Assembly (NCBI RefSeq): GCF_014648695.1
Contig: NZ_BMRP01000003.1
Coordinates: forward strand, 104,888 to 168,887
Length of the DNA: 64,000 nt
Reading direction: 5' to 3'
From: Streptomyces albospinus
Lineage (GTDB): Bacteria > Actinomycetota > Actinomycetes > Streptomycetales > Streptomycetaceae
Part shown: in pieces, positions 36,266-45,044 of the stretch
How the letters are laid out: each line of letters opens with the position of its first letter
Position numbering within the stretch: the first letter of the stretch is position 1
Made by a program: the position numbers and the translations under genes
The notes under the pieces: model-generated
What the model was told of the DNA's origin: nothing
Database searches by the model: none
What the model saw: only the letters and a program-made list of their open reading frames with translations

Positions 36266-36873
36266 CCGACCACCATGCCGACCGGCCGCACGAGGTCCGC
36301 GCGTTCTTCGCGTCGCGCGCCGCCGACTGGGACACCAAGTTCCCCGATGACGGTCCCGCCTATGCGGCGGGCGTCGCCGAACTGTCCCTCCGGAGAGGCG
36401 ATCGCGTCCTGGACGCCGGCTGCGGCACGGGACGCGCCCTGCCGGCCCTCCGAGAGGCCGTAGGAGCGCACGGAACGGTGCTGGGCGCGGACCTCACCCC
36501 GGAGATGCTGCGGGCCGTCGCACGGGCCGGACGCGACGCCCACGGGGCCCTGCTGCTCGGCGACGTGACCCGGCTACCGCTCCGCAGCGCCGCCCTGGAT
36601 GCCGTCTTCGCCGCGGGGCTCATCTCCCATCTGCCCGACTCCGCGGGCGGCCTGTCCGAACTGGCCAGGGTCGTGCGCCCCGGTGGCCGGCTGGCCCTCT
36701 TCCACCCCATCGGGCGGGCGGCCCTCGCCGCGCGCAAGGGCCGCCCCCTCACCCCCGGCGACCTCCGGGCGGAGCCGAACCTGCGGCCCCTTCTGGCCGG
36801 CAGCGGCTGGGACCTGGTCCGGTACGTGGACGAGGACTCCCGCTACCTGGCGCTGGCGGTCCGCCAGGGGTGA
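36262..36873 (+). CDS. Class I SAM-dependent methyltransferase
   Basis: A 203-residue methyltransferase with the SAM-binding motif I VLDAGCGTGRAL near residue 50, the acidic loop VLGADLTPEML, motif II LLLGDVTRLPL and motif IV-like VVRPGGRLALF. The N-terminus (EVRAFFASRAADWDTKF) resembles the UbiE/Coq5-like type. The target is not predictable. It overlaps the permease stop, so the pair may act on the same compound. The last codons form one arm of a strong hairpin. Confidence 0.87.
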   Translation: MTDHHADRPHEVRAFFASRAADWDTKFPDDGPAYAAGVAELSLRRGDRVLDAGCGTGRALPALREAVGAHGTVLGADLTPEMLRAVARAGRDAHGALLLGDVTRLPLRSAALDAVFAAGLISHLPDSAGGLSELARVVRPGGRLALFHPIGRAALAARKGRPLTPGDLRAEPNLRPLLAGSGWDLVRYVDEDSRYLALAVRQG

Positions 36874-36887
36874 GGCACCCCTGGCGG
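36861..36887. terminator. Perfect 12-bp hairpin terminator including the stop codon
   Basis: Arms CCGCCAGGGGTG (36861-36872) and CACCCCTGGCGG (36876-36887) pair perfectly around a three-base loop AGG. The left arm includes the last codons and most of the stop of the methyltransferase gene (TGA 36871-36873). The convergent MpaB-like gene ends 11 bp after the right arm, so the hairpin probably terminates both. Confidence 0.75.
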
Positions 36888-36897
36888 AAGCCTCGCC

Positions 36898-37794
36898 TCA
36901 CGATGCCGCCGGGTCCTCCTCATGGGGAACGGGACAGCTGCCGCCCCGGCGGGAAGCGGGGAACGTCCCGAGCTCGGCCACCCGGAAGCCGTTCGGATAG
37001 CCCTTGATCTCCGGGTTCTGGCGGGCGTAGTGCGGGGTGCGGCGGGGCGGCAGCAGCCGTACGGCCCGGGCGCGCAGCTTGAGGGCGGTACGTACCGCCT
37101 TCTGGACCGCCGGCCTGGGCCGGTCGTACCGGAAGGCGTCCAGCAGCGCGTCGTCCAGGAGGGCCATGCTGGCACCGCGCACCACGGGTGCGAGGGGTCC
37201 GTACCAGCCCGCCATCAGGTCCAGGGTGGCGTCCGACACCCGGCGGGCACCGGGGTCCCAGCCGAAGTGCGCCTTCTCGTAGGCGTCGAGGCAGCGCTCG
37301 AAGTCGTGGTAGCTCTGCGGGACTTCGGTGATGCCCATATGGCGTCCGAGGGTGCGGTAGTACGCCGCTATGGCGCGCTTCTCGTGTTCGCTCAGCCGCC
37401 GCCAGCCGTACTGGTCGATCCAGCGGATCGGCACCACCACGAAGGTGCACAGGACATAGCGCATGTCCTCGTTGCTGATGTCGTAGCTGCGGTGCATCTG
37501 ATTGATGCGGCGGAGCGCCGTGCGGCCCTCGTCGCCGTCGAAGCCGTGCTCCAGGACGGCGTCCAGAAGGAGAGCGGTGTCGTCGTAGCGCTTCTGCGTA
37601 CGGTCCGTCAGCTCCGCGGTCTCCGCGAGCAGTCGGCCGATGCTCGGCACCGCGTAGGTGCGGTAGAGGGCCAGCTCCAGGGCCCTGGTGACGTCCCAGG
37701 GGAATTCGTAGGTGGCGGTGATGCGGTAGATCCGCAGGAAGTCCTTTTCCGGATCGAGCCGCCGGATCTCTTTGAGCCAGTCGTAACGCCGCAC
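36898..37794 (-). CDS. MpaB-family (DUF2236) oxygenase-like protein
   Basis: A 298-residue protein of the oxygenase-MpaB/latex-clearing protein superfamily, mostly helical, whose members bind haem and oxidise hydrophobic substrates. Recognisable blocks are FPWDVTRALELALYRTYAVP, the RRINQMHRSYDISNEDMRYVL segment with a His that may bind haem, and FVVVPIRWIDQYGWRRLSEHE. The substrate is unknown. The start ATG 37794 fits the family. It is transcribed alone, divergent from a small hypothetical gene. Confidence 0.8.
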   Translation of the reverse strand: MRRYDWLKEIRRLDPEKDFLRIYRITATYEFPWDVTRALELALYRTYAVPSIGRLLAETAELTDRTQKRYDDTALLLDAVLEHGFDGDEGRTALRRINQMHRSYDISNEDMRYVLCTFVVVPIRWIDQYGWRRLSEHEKRAIAAYYRTLGRHMGITEVPQSYHDFERCLDAYEKAHFGWDPGARRVSDATLDLMAGWYGPLAPVVRGASMALLDDALLDAFRYDRPRPAVQKAVRTALKLRARAVRLLPPRRTPHYARQNPEIKGYPNGFRVAELGTFPASRRGGSCPVPHEEDPAAS

Positions 37795-37885
37795 CTGCTG
37801 TCCGTCCCTTCGTCAGCCGAAGTTCCAACATTAGGTGCTGCGGGCACACTTCAACGACGGTACGGGCGCCGGAGCGGGAGTCGGG

Positions 37886-38188
37886 ATGACCGGATTGATA
37901 CGCGACATCGTCGGGGTGTTCCACAGCGGCAGACGGCCGGGAGCGGTGCGTGCGCACCCTCTCGCGGGTCGCCCGCACAATCTCTTCGAGGCGGCGGCCT
38001 GCTACGTGGCGGCAGCCGCCGAGGACGACGAGGAGCGCAGCGCGCAGGCGGCGGCCTGGGTGTCGCCCGAGGCGCTCGCATTCGGCGTCAACGAACTGGC
38101 CTGCCGGGCGGTGATCGCGCTGGCGCGGGAGCGTGCGCAGTCGCCCCGGGAGGTCGCCTACGAACTGCTCGGGCTGCCGGTGTCCTGA
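37886..38188 (+). CDS. Small conserved hypothetical protein
   Basis: A 100-residue protein that starts at ATG 37886 (MTGLIRDIVG), with GGGAG five bases upstream; a longer frame to 37835 has no such signal. It is helix-rich, with HNLFEAAACYVAAAAEDDEERS and a C-terminal VAYELLGLPVS. I do not recognise a functional family. Its final 31 bases overlap the end of the convergent zinc-ribbon gene. Confidence 0.6.
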   Translation: MTGLIRDIVGVFHSGRRPGAVRAHPLAGRPHNLFEAAACYVAAAAEDDEERSAQAAAWVSPEALAFGVNELACRAVIALARERAQSPREVAYELLGLPVS

Positions 38189-38583
38189 CGGGGCATGCGG
38201 GCGCCGCCCCCTCGGGTGCGCGCGGTGGCACCGTAGCGGTCGGTCAGCGCGGGGTCCGCGACGGCCAGCGCCTCCTTGACGGGCATCCCCGTGCGGGCCG
38301 CGAGGGCGAGCCGGTCCTGGACCTCACGCGGGGTGCGCGGGCGGTAGCCGGGGCCCGTACCGCAGCAGCCGCCGTGGAAGGTCAGCCCGGCCCGCAGCAC
38401 GGCCTCCAACGCCCGCCAGCCCGCGGTGTCCCGCCGCTTGGGGACGGCCAGGTCGGCGCCCGCGTCGATCAGCTCCCCACGGCACTGCGGACAGCGGTCG
38501 GCTTCGCGTGAGCCCGCCGACTTCTTGTAGGCGGCGCGGCACTCCAGGCACACGAAGTGCATCCGGCTGCTGTAGAAACACAT
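38158..38583 (-). CDS. Small zinc-ribbon-like protein
   Basis: A 141-residue protein starting MCFYSSRMHFVCLECR. Two CxxC pairs, CLEC near residue 12 and CPQC near residue 32, make a zinc ribbon, and CC near residue 73 may add to it. The rest (TPREVQDRLALAARTGMPVKEALAVADPAL) is helical. Related Streptomyces genes are sometimes labelled as deoxyxylulose-5-phosphate synthases, but nothing of that enzyme is visible and the label would be wrong. The 3' end overlaps the convergent small gene by 31 bp. Confidence 0.65.
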   Translation of the reverse strand: MCFYSSRMHFVCLECRAAYKKSAGSREADRCPQCRGELIDAGADLAVPKRRDTAGWRALEAVLRAGLTFHGGCCGTGPGYRPRTPREVQDRLALAARTGMPVKEALAVADPALTDRYGATARTRGGGARMPRQDTGSPSSS

Positions 38584-38672
38584 CGTTGCAGCGTACGGCT
38601 GGTGACAAGGCCGGACCAAGCCAATTAGGGTGCGCCGACGTAGTGCGGATCGGAATCGATGGGGAGGCCCGC

Positions 38673-39470
38673 GTGCCGACGACCGAGAGCGCCGACAGTG
38701 ACCAGTCGGGCGACCAGCTGTTCGTGCTGACGGCGGTGCTGCTGACACCCGCCCAGTTCCCGAGCGTGCTCGGCGACGACTATCCGGAAGTGTGCGCGGG
38801 CCTCGGTCTCGAACCGTACGCGGAGGGCTACGGGCTGGTCCTGGGCCAGGACGGCGCCGGCGCGCGCTGGACGGTGGCCACGGAGGACGTGACGCTGGCG
38901 GCCTGCGCGATCGCCGCCTGGGACTGCGGCATGGAGTACGAACTGTCGCCCAGTGAGGACAGCCTCGTCGCGGCGCTGCCCGGCTGGCCGCTGGCACTCG
39001 CCGTGTCGGCACCCGGGGTGCCGCAGCCGCACGACCCGGAGCCGCAGGAAGGAGACCCGGCACCGCTCACGCCGCCGGACGCCGCGGAATGGGGCCCGGC
39101 CCAGCGGCGGCTGGGCGCGGACGAGATCGCGCTCCAGTGGGATGCGTGGCGCGAGCAGGTCGACGACGAGGACGTCTCCTTCGCCGAGCCCGGCGAGCAG
39201 TCGCACAAGGGCGTACGGCGGGTTCTGGAAGAGGCTCGCGGCTACCTCTCCGAGCTGCCGCCACCCGGCCGGGTGCGGTCGTCGTTCGCGGCGGGCGAGG
39301 CCCGCACGCTGCGGGTCGACGGGCCGGGCTGGAGCATGGTCGCCCGCACCGACGACATCGCGTTCGTGCTGCTGGACGAGGAGCCCGGCGAGGTGCACCC
39401 GGTGGGCCGGGGGCCCGAACTGCCGGGCCTGCTCGCGTCGTTGGACCAGCTGGCGGCGCGCCCCGTCTGA
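38673..39470 (+). CDS. Hypothetical acidic Streptomyces protein
   Basis: A 265-residue acidic protein starting at GTG 38673 with GGGGAGG upstream. There is no signal peptide, membrane segment or recognised motif. It contains alternating beta-like stretches (LFVLTAVLLTPAQFP, GWSMVARTDDIAFVLLDEE) and a charged central region rich in Pro, Asp and Glu. Codon use is normal for the genome, which supports a real gene. I do not recognise the family and give no function. Confidence 0.65.
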   Translation: MPTTESADSDQSGDQLFVLTAVLLTPAQFPSVLGDDYPEVCAGLGLEPYAEGYGLVLGQDGAGARWTVATEDVTLAACAIAAWDCGMEYELSPSEDSLVAALPGWPLALAVSAPGVPQPHDPEPQEGDPAPLTPPDAAEWGPAQRRLGADEIALQWDAWREQVDDEDVSFAEPGEQSHKGVRRVLEEARGYLSELPPPGRVRSSFAAGEARTLRVDGPGWSMVARTDDIAFVLLDEEPGEVHPVGRGPELPGLLASLDQLAARPV

Positions 39471-39854
39471 CCTCCGCCGCAGGCGTTCGGAACCGCCGCG
39501 CCGGGCCGCTGTCAGTGGCGTGTGGTGCACTGGATTCTGATCGCAGAAGCAGGCACACGGGGGGCGTTCATGCAGGTCGAACGGGTTGGGCAGATCCAGC
39601 GGGCCCGGCAGGTGGGGAGTGCGGGGCGGGGCACGGCGGAGAGTTGGGCGGGGACGCGTGGGGATCCGGGAAGGTGCCCGGGGATCCGCGGAGGCGGGTG
39701 GTCGGTCCGGCCGGCGGGTGCGGGCACCGGGCGCGGCCCGAGTGAACGCCGCGCAGTGCCGCGGCCCGGCCGCCCCGGCGGCGCCGGCCGCCGGAGTACG
39801 GCCGCGGGTCATCGGCAGTCCTGGGCCCCCGGCGCACGGCGAGGGCCCGTGAGG
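39471..39854. other. 384-bp stretch without supported gene
   Basis: Several frames are open here on both strands but all are Arg/Gly/Pro-rich and unlike proteins. An ATG at 39570 (MQVERVGQIQRARQ) begins a plausible 20-residue stretch before degenerating. The sequence is strongly purine-skewed between about 39600 and 39740 (many GGGG and GCGG runs). It may be leader or decayed coding DNA. Confidence 0.4.
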
Positions 39855-40037
39855 TCAGCGGCCGATCTGCTTGCGGCTGACGTGGCGCAGACGGCGCCGC
39901 TGGGAGGGGTCGAGCGTCAGATACGCGATGGCCGGGATCCCGACCATGACCAGTACGGCCGCCCAGAAGGGCAGCACCGACAGCAGGATCACTCCCACCG
40001 CGACGCCGCCGATTGCGACCTTCGCCTGTGTGGACAT
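39855..40037 (-). CDS. Small membrane protein
   Basis: A 60-residue protein with a short polar start (MSTQAKVAIGG), one long or two short membrane helices at about residues 8-45, and a basic C-terminal tail (QRRRLRHVSRKQIGR) that would stay in the cytosol by the positive-inside rule. No family is recognised. It is divergent from the SNF2 helicase gene over 148 bp. Confidence 0.6.
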   Translation of the reverse strand: MSTQAKVAIGGVAVGVILLSVLPFWAAVLVMVGIPAIAYLTLDPSQRRRLRHVSRKQIGR

Positions 40038-40185
40038 CCTTCACGCCCCTTCCGCGGCACACGCCGCGTTCTGTGTATTCCATTGAACGCCGTTTTCCCG
40101 CCGCGGGTTCCATGAGAGGGCGGATCCTGCTGTACCCTCGGGCGGCTCAAGACCAGTAGTCAAACTTGAGGAGTTCTCGGTTCCA

Positions 40186-43100
40186 GTGGCTTCCCTCACC
40201 GCGGTCACCCCCGGTCTGCTCTCCGATCTCTCCCGCTGTGCAGCGGTCTTCCTGCCGTCGGATCCACCCCGGCTCGGCCGGATCGCCTTCTGGCGCCCCG
40301 ATGGCGAGCCCATCGTGGGCACGTCGGCCCAGGACGCGTACGGCCACGGCGCACCGGGCGACGAAGCGCTCGGTGACAACGGGCCGGCGACGGAGCGGAT
40401 ACACGTTGCGCTGCCCGTGGCCGCCATGGACGGCGCTTCCGGCGCCGACGGCGCCGGGACGGACCGCACCCGGATCAGCAGCGCCGGCGCCGGGATCGCC
40501 GTGTCCGCCGTACCGGCTCTGGTGTTGCCCGTCGCCGCTGCGGTGCCCGTCCTCACCCGGGCCCGGGCCGCGAAGGGCACCCATCCGGCCGCCGCCTTCT
40601 GGGGCGCGGCCTCCCTGCTGGCGCTCCAGGTCGCCGCCCGCGGCCGGTTGCTGCCCGGCCTGAGCCCCGCCGACCACGACGCCTGGCGGCTGGGCCCGCT
40701 CGACCCGGACACCATCCAGCGGCTGCGCGACCTCGCCGCCGCCATGCCGCCGTACGCGCACGCCGCCCCGCTCCCCGGTACGGACCCGGTGGAGCTGCCG
40801 GAGCCCGAGCGCCATGTCCGGGCCTTCCTGGACGCGGTCGCCGACGGTCTGCCCCGGACTCCCGCCGCGGCACTGGCGACCGGCGGGCCCGCCTTCGCCG
40901 CAGCCGTCCCGCAGCGCATCCCGGAGCAACGCGCCTGGGCCGCGGACGTCGCCGCCGGACATGACGCGGGGGTGCGGATCTCACTGCGGGTGGAGGTGCG
41001 GGGCGCGCAGGACGGCCTGTCCGGTCGCCCCGGGCCGTACGGGCCCGCTCGGCCTTACGGGCCGGGCGAGTTGGGTCGGTCGGCCGCGTCGGAGGTCGCC
41101 TTCACCGCCGTCCTCCAGCTCCACAGTGCGACCGACCCCGCGCTCTGCGCGGACGCCGCCGAGGTCTGGGCCGGCACGACGCCGGCGGGGCAGGCATTCG
41201 GGCCGCGGGCCCGGATGGACACCCTGCTCACGCTGCGCCGTGCGGCCAACGTGTGGGCGCCGCTGACGCCCCTGCTGTCCGCGGCCGTCCCCGATGCGCT
41301 GGACCTGGCGGACGAGGAGATCGCGGAGTTGCTCGGACCGGCATCCGGCGCGCTGGCCGCCGCCGGAGTGCTGGTCCACTGGCCGAGGGAGCTGGCACGG
41401 ACGCTGACCACTCGGGCCGTGGTGGGACCGCCCGAGGCGATGGGCGCGCCCACGACGGACGCAACCGCCGCCGGCGCGGCGTACAGCACCGCGCCCGGGG
41501 ACGGAGGCAGGACGGCGACGGACGACCGAGGCCGCCTCGGAAACGGAGGTGGAGAGGGGGCCCGGGAGGTAGGTGCGAGCGAGTCCGGCTACGGCTCCAG
41601 GGTCGGGTCCGGAACGCCGTCCCTACTGTCCGCCGACGCGCTGCTCTCGTTCAGCTGGCGGTTCGCGATCGGCGACCAGGAGATCGACAGGGCGGAGCTG
41701 GACCGGATCGCCGAAGCCGGCCGCCCGCTGGTGCGGCTGCGCGATCAGTGGGTGTTGATCGATCCGGCGGCGGTGCGTGCCGCCCGGGACCGGCAGGACC
41801 GCAAGGTCACCCCGCTCGACGCGCTCGGCGCCGCGCTGACCGGTAGCGTCGCGGACGACGACGGCCACCGGGTGGAGGTACGGGCGTCCGGCCCGCTGGC
41901 CCGACTGCGCGACCGGCTGGCCGATCCGGAGGGTGCGGACGCCGCCCCCGTGGAGCAGCCGGCCGCGCTCGCCGCCACACTGCGCGACTACCAGCTGCGC
42001 GGACTCGGCTGGCTGCACCGGATGACCTCGCTCGGCCTCGGCTGCTGTCTGGCCGACGACATGGGCCTGGGGAAGACCATCACCCTCATCTCCCTCCATC
42101 TGCACCGGCAGACCGATCCGGAATCCGCCGGTCCCACCCTGGTCGTGTGCCCCACGTCCCTGATGGGCAACTGGCAGCGGGAGATCGAGAAGTTCGCGCC
42201 CGGTACGCCGGTGCGCCGCTTCCACGGCGGGCGGCGCAGTCTGGAGGAGCCGGCGGACGGGTTCGTCCTGACCACGTACGGCACGATGCGGCTGGATGCC
42301 GGGAAGCTGGCCGGGGCGGGCTGGGGGCTGGTCGTCGCGGATGAGGCGCAGCACGTCAAGAACTCCTTCTCCGCGACCGCCAGGGCACTGCGCACCATCC
42401 CCGCGAAGGCCAGGGTGGCGCTCACCGGCACCCCGGTGGAGAACGACCTGTCCGAGCTGTGGTCCGTACTGGACTGGACGACGCCCGGACTGCTGGGGCC
42501 GCTGGGGCAGTTCCGCAGGCGCTATGCGCAGGTCATCGAAGGCGGCGTGGCGGCGTCCCCCGAGGCGGGTGCGGCGGCGGAGCGACTGACCCGGCTGGTA
42601 CGGCCGTTCCTGCTGCGCCGCCGTAAGTCCGATCCGGGGATCGCGCCGGAGCTGCCGCCCAAGACGGAGACCGACCGGGCGGTGGCGCTCACGAAGGAGC
42701 AGGCCGGGCTGTACGAGGCCGTGGTGCGCGAAGGGCTGAGCGAGATCTCCGGGGCGGACGGGTTCGCCCGCAGGGGCCTGGTGGTCAAACTGCTGACCTC
42801 GCTCAAGCAGATCTGCAATCACCCCGCGCAGTATGCGAAGGAGCGGTACGGCCCGTTGGACGCCGGAACGGCGCGGTTCGCCGGACGGTCGGGCAAGGTG
42901 GAACTGCTGGACGAGCTGCTGGACACCCTCCTCGCCGAGGGAGCGAGCGTGCTGGTGTTCACCCAGTACGTGCAGATGGCGCGGCTGCTGGAGGCCCATC
43001 TGGCGGCGCGCGGCGTTCCCACGCAGCTCCTGCACGGCGGGACGCCGGTGGCCCGGCGGGAGGAGATGGTGCGGCGCTTCCAGGACGGCGCCGTCCCGGT

Positions 43101-43419
43101 GTTCCTGCTGTCGCTGAAGGCGGCCGGTACGGGGCTGAACCTCACCCGGGCGGCGCATGTCGTGCATTTCGACCGCTGGTGGAATCCGGCCGTCGAGGCG
43201 CAGGCCACCGACCGTGCGTACCGGATCGGGCAGACCCAGCCGGTGCAGGTCCACCGGATCATCACGGAGGGCACGATCGAGGACCGGATCGCCGACATGC
43301 TCTCCCGTAAGCAGCAGTTGGCGGATGCCGTGCTGGGCTCCGGCGAGGCCGCACTGACCGAACTCACCGACGCGGAACTGGCCGACCTGGTCGCACTGAG
43401 GGGGAGCAGCGAACGATGA
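40186..43419 (+). CDS. SNF2-family helicase/ATPase
   Basis: A 1077-residue SWI2/SNF2 protein. The first 600 residues are a bacteria-specific N-terminal region, with a low-complexity stretch near residues 420-470. The motor follows: motif I DDMGLGKTITL near residue 623, motif II VVADEAQHVKN near residue 719, SGxP-like LTGTPVEN, then the second RecA domain with VLVFTQYVQM, KAAGTGLNLTRA and motif VI DRAYRIGQTQPVQVHR. Such enzymes translocate on double-stranded DNA to remodel bound proteins. GTG 40186 lies 12 bp after GAGGAG. It overlaps the SWIM-finger gene by four bases. Confidence 0.92.
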   Translation: MASLTAVTPGLLSDLSRCAAVFLPSDPPRLGRIAFWRPDGEPIVGTSAQDAYGHGAPGDEALGDNGPATERIHVALPVAAMDGASGADGAGTDRTRISSAGAGIAVSAVPALVLPVAAAVPVLTRARAAKGTHPAAAFWGAASLLALQVAARGRLLPGLSPADHDAWRLGPLDPDTIQRLRDLAAAMPPYAHAAPLPGTDPVELPEPERHVRAFLDAVADGLPRTPAAALATGGPAFAAAVPQRIPEQRAWAADVAAGHDAGVRISLRVEVRGAQDGLSGRPGPYGPARPYGPGELGRSAASEVAFTAVLQLHSATDPALCADAAEVWAGTTPAGQAFGPRARMDTLLTLRRAANVWAPLTPLLSAAVPDALDLADEEIAELLGPASGALAAAGVLVHWPRELARTLTTRAVVGPPEAMGAPTTDATAAGAAYSTAPGDGGRTATDDRGRLGNGGGEGAREVGASESGYGSRVGSGTPSLLSADALLSFSWRFAIGDQEIDRAELDRIAEAGRPLVRLRDQWVLIDPAAVRAARDRQDRKVTPLDALGAALTGSVADDDGHRVEVRASGPLARLRDRLADPEGADAAPVEQPAALAATLRDYQLRGLGWLHRMTSLGLGCCLADDMGLGKTITLISLHLHRQTDPESAGPTLVVCPTSLMGNWQREIEKFAPGTPVRRFHGGRRSLEEPADGFVLTTYGTMRLDAGKLAGAGWGLVVADEAQHVKNSFSATARALRTIPAKARVALTGTPVENDLSELWSVLDWTTPGLLGPLGQFRRRYAQVIEGGVAASPEAGAAAERLTRLVRPFLLRRRKSDPGIAPELPPKTETDRAVALTKEQAGLYEAVVREGLSEISGADGFARRGLVVKLLTSLKQICNHPAQYAKERYGPLDAGTARFAGRSGKVELLDELLDTLLAEGASVLVFTQYVQMARLLEAHLAARGVPTQLLHGGTPVARREEMVRRFQDGAVPVFLLSLKAAGTGLNLTRAAHVVHFDRWWNPAVEAQATDRAYRIGQTQPVQVHRIITEGTIEDRIADMLSRKQQLADAVLGSGEAALTELTDAELADLVALRGSSER

Positions 43420-44822
43420 ACACCCAGAACACGCGGGATATGCGGGACATGCAGAACAACATGCGGGATGCCGAGGGCACGGACGGGCAGGGGCCCGTGC
43501 GGACCTTCGCCGCGCTGCCGGCGACGCGCGGGCGGGCGTTCGCGCGGAGTTGGTGGGGGCAGGCGTGGCTGAAGGCGCTGGAGGACACCGCGCTGGACGG
43601 TCAGCAGCTCAAGCTGGGCCGCCGGCACGCGCGGGCCGGGGCGGTCGGCGCGGTATCCGTACGCCCCGGCCGGATCACGGCCGTCGTAGCGGACCGCGAC
43701 CACACGCGGCACCGCTCCGATGTCCTGTTGCAGCAGCTGAGCGCGGCCGACTGGGACCGCTTTCTGGACCTGGTCGCGGACCGGGCCGGGCATATCGCGG
43801 CGCTGCTGGACCGGGACATGCCGCCGGTCCTCGTCGAGGACGCCGCCGTCGCCGGGATCGAACTCCTCCCGGGAATCGGCGACTTGGAGCCGGAGTGCAG
43901 CTGCGAGGCGTGGGACCACTGCGCGCATTCCGCCGCGCTGTGCTACCAGGTGGCGCGGTTGCTGGACGAGGATCCGTTCGTCCTGCTGCTGTTGCGCGGA
44001 CGGGACGAGCGGGCGCTGCTGGACGAGCTCCAGGAGCGCAGCGCGGCACGCGCCGAGGTGGCCGCGGACAGAACTGCGCCTGCGGACGCCCCCACCGGCC
44101 GCTCCGGGGCCACGGCCGGTGATACGGCAGCGGGCGGGCCGGGGAACGAGAGGGCGCCCGGGGTATCGGCGGTCGAGGCGTACGCCGCACGGGACATCCT
44201 GCCGGCGCTGCCCGCGCCACCGCCGGTGGTCACGCAGCCGGGCAGCGCTCCGGTGCTCGGCGGCGGCACCCCGCCCGCGCCCGGTGTCGACGTGACCGCC
44301 CTGGAGTTCCTGATCGACGACGCGGCGGCACGCGCCCGGCGACTGCTCTCCGACGCACTCTCCCCGTGGCACCCCGACAGCCCGCCGCCGCCCGAACTCA
44401 CACCTGAGCAGGACGCCGTGCGGCTGGCAGCCGGCGGGCCCGGCACGGCCATGGCGGCGCGCCTGGCGGCCGGTTCGGGGCGCGATGCGCGGAGCCTGGC
44501 ACGGGCGGTACGGGCCTGGGAGCTGGGCGGCACGGCCGGCCTGGCGGTCCTGGAGGAGGACTGGTCGCCGGCGCCCGAGGCGCTGGCCCGCGCCAACGAC
44601 CGGCTCGCGACTGCCTGGGAGGGCGGCGGCACGCGGCCCCGGCTGCGCGCCGCCGGCAATCGCTGGACGGTGGTCGGCGGCGACGCCCAGCTCCGCTACG
44701 GACGCGATGGCCGCTGGTGGCCGTACCGGAAGGAAGGCGGCCAGTGGACCCCCGCCGGCCCGGCCACGGACGACCCGGCGGCGGCCCTGGCCGACATGAC
44801 GACGACCTCCGACAGCAACTGA
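43416..44822 (+). CDS. SWIM zinc-finger protein
   Basis: A 468-residue protein with a SWIM zinc finger, CSCEAWDHCAHSAAL near residue 158 (pattern CxC...CxH). The N-terminal part (TRGRAFARSWWGQAWLKALED and LKLGRRHARAGAVGAVSV) is the typical region of SWIM proteins encoded beside SNF2 helicases, as in Bacillus ywqB next to ywqA. The C-terminal half is helical and Ala-rich. ATG 43416 overlaps the helicase stop, so they are coupled and probably form a DNA-acting complex. The process is not established. Confidence 0.88.
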   Translation: MNTQNTRDMRDMQNNMRDAEGTDGQGPVRTFAALPATRGRAFARSWWGQAWLKALEDTALDGQQLKLGRRHARAGAVGAVSVRPGRITAVVADRDHTRHRSDVLLQQLSAADWDRFLDLVADRAGHIAALLDRDMPPVLVEDAAVAGIELLPGIGDLEPECSCEAWDHCAHSAALCYQVARLLDEDPFVLLLLRGRDERALLDELQERSAARAEVAADRTAPADAPTGRSGATAGDTAAGGPGNERAPGVSAVEAYAARDILPALPAPPPVVTQPGSAPVLGGGTPPAPGVDVTALEFLIDDAAARARRLLSDALSPWHPDSPPPPELTPEQDAVRLAAGGPGTAMAARLAAGSGRDARSLARAVRAWELGGTAGLAVLEEDWSPAPEALARANDRLATAWEGGGTRPRLRAAGNRWTVVGGDAQLRYGRDGRWWPYRKEGGQWTPAGPATDDPAAALADMTTTSDSN

Positions 44823-44825
44823 CCG

Positions 44826-44878
44826 CCGCCGACCGCCCGGCTCCCACCCCGTACCGCCGACTGCCCGGCTCCCACGCC
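44826..44878 (+). repeat. Two-copy direct repeat, 28-bp period
   Basis: Two 25-base copies (44826-44850 and 44854-44878) starting CCGCCGAC and containing GCCCGGCTCCCAC differ at only a couple of bases. They lie just after the SWIM gene stop. Just downstream, GTAGC (44902-44906) and GCTAC (44912-44916) form a small inverted repeat before the yceI-like gene, which may be an operator. Confidence 0.55.
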
Positions 44879-45044
44879 ATGAACACCTTTCCTGCCATGG
44901 AGTAGCGACCTGCTACCAAAATCGCGTTTCGTCAGCTCTTGACACCCGATGACCGATCCGATCCGCGGCAATGACAGGATGGATGCGTATCTGCACCTTT
45001 TCCACGGTTCTTTCCGTGATGAGACAGAGAGGCCTTGTCCTGTC

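Noticed and set aside
38158..38583. Deoxyxylulose-5-phosphate synthase
   Set aside because: Name seen for related small proteins, but length (141 residues) and zinc-ribbon motifs exclude that enzyme.
39522..40115. Rightward frame across the small membrane protein gene
   Set aside because: Gly/Arg-rich shadow; the minus-strand membrane protein with clear hydrophobic helix is better supported.
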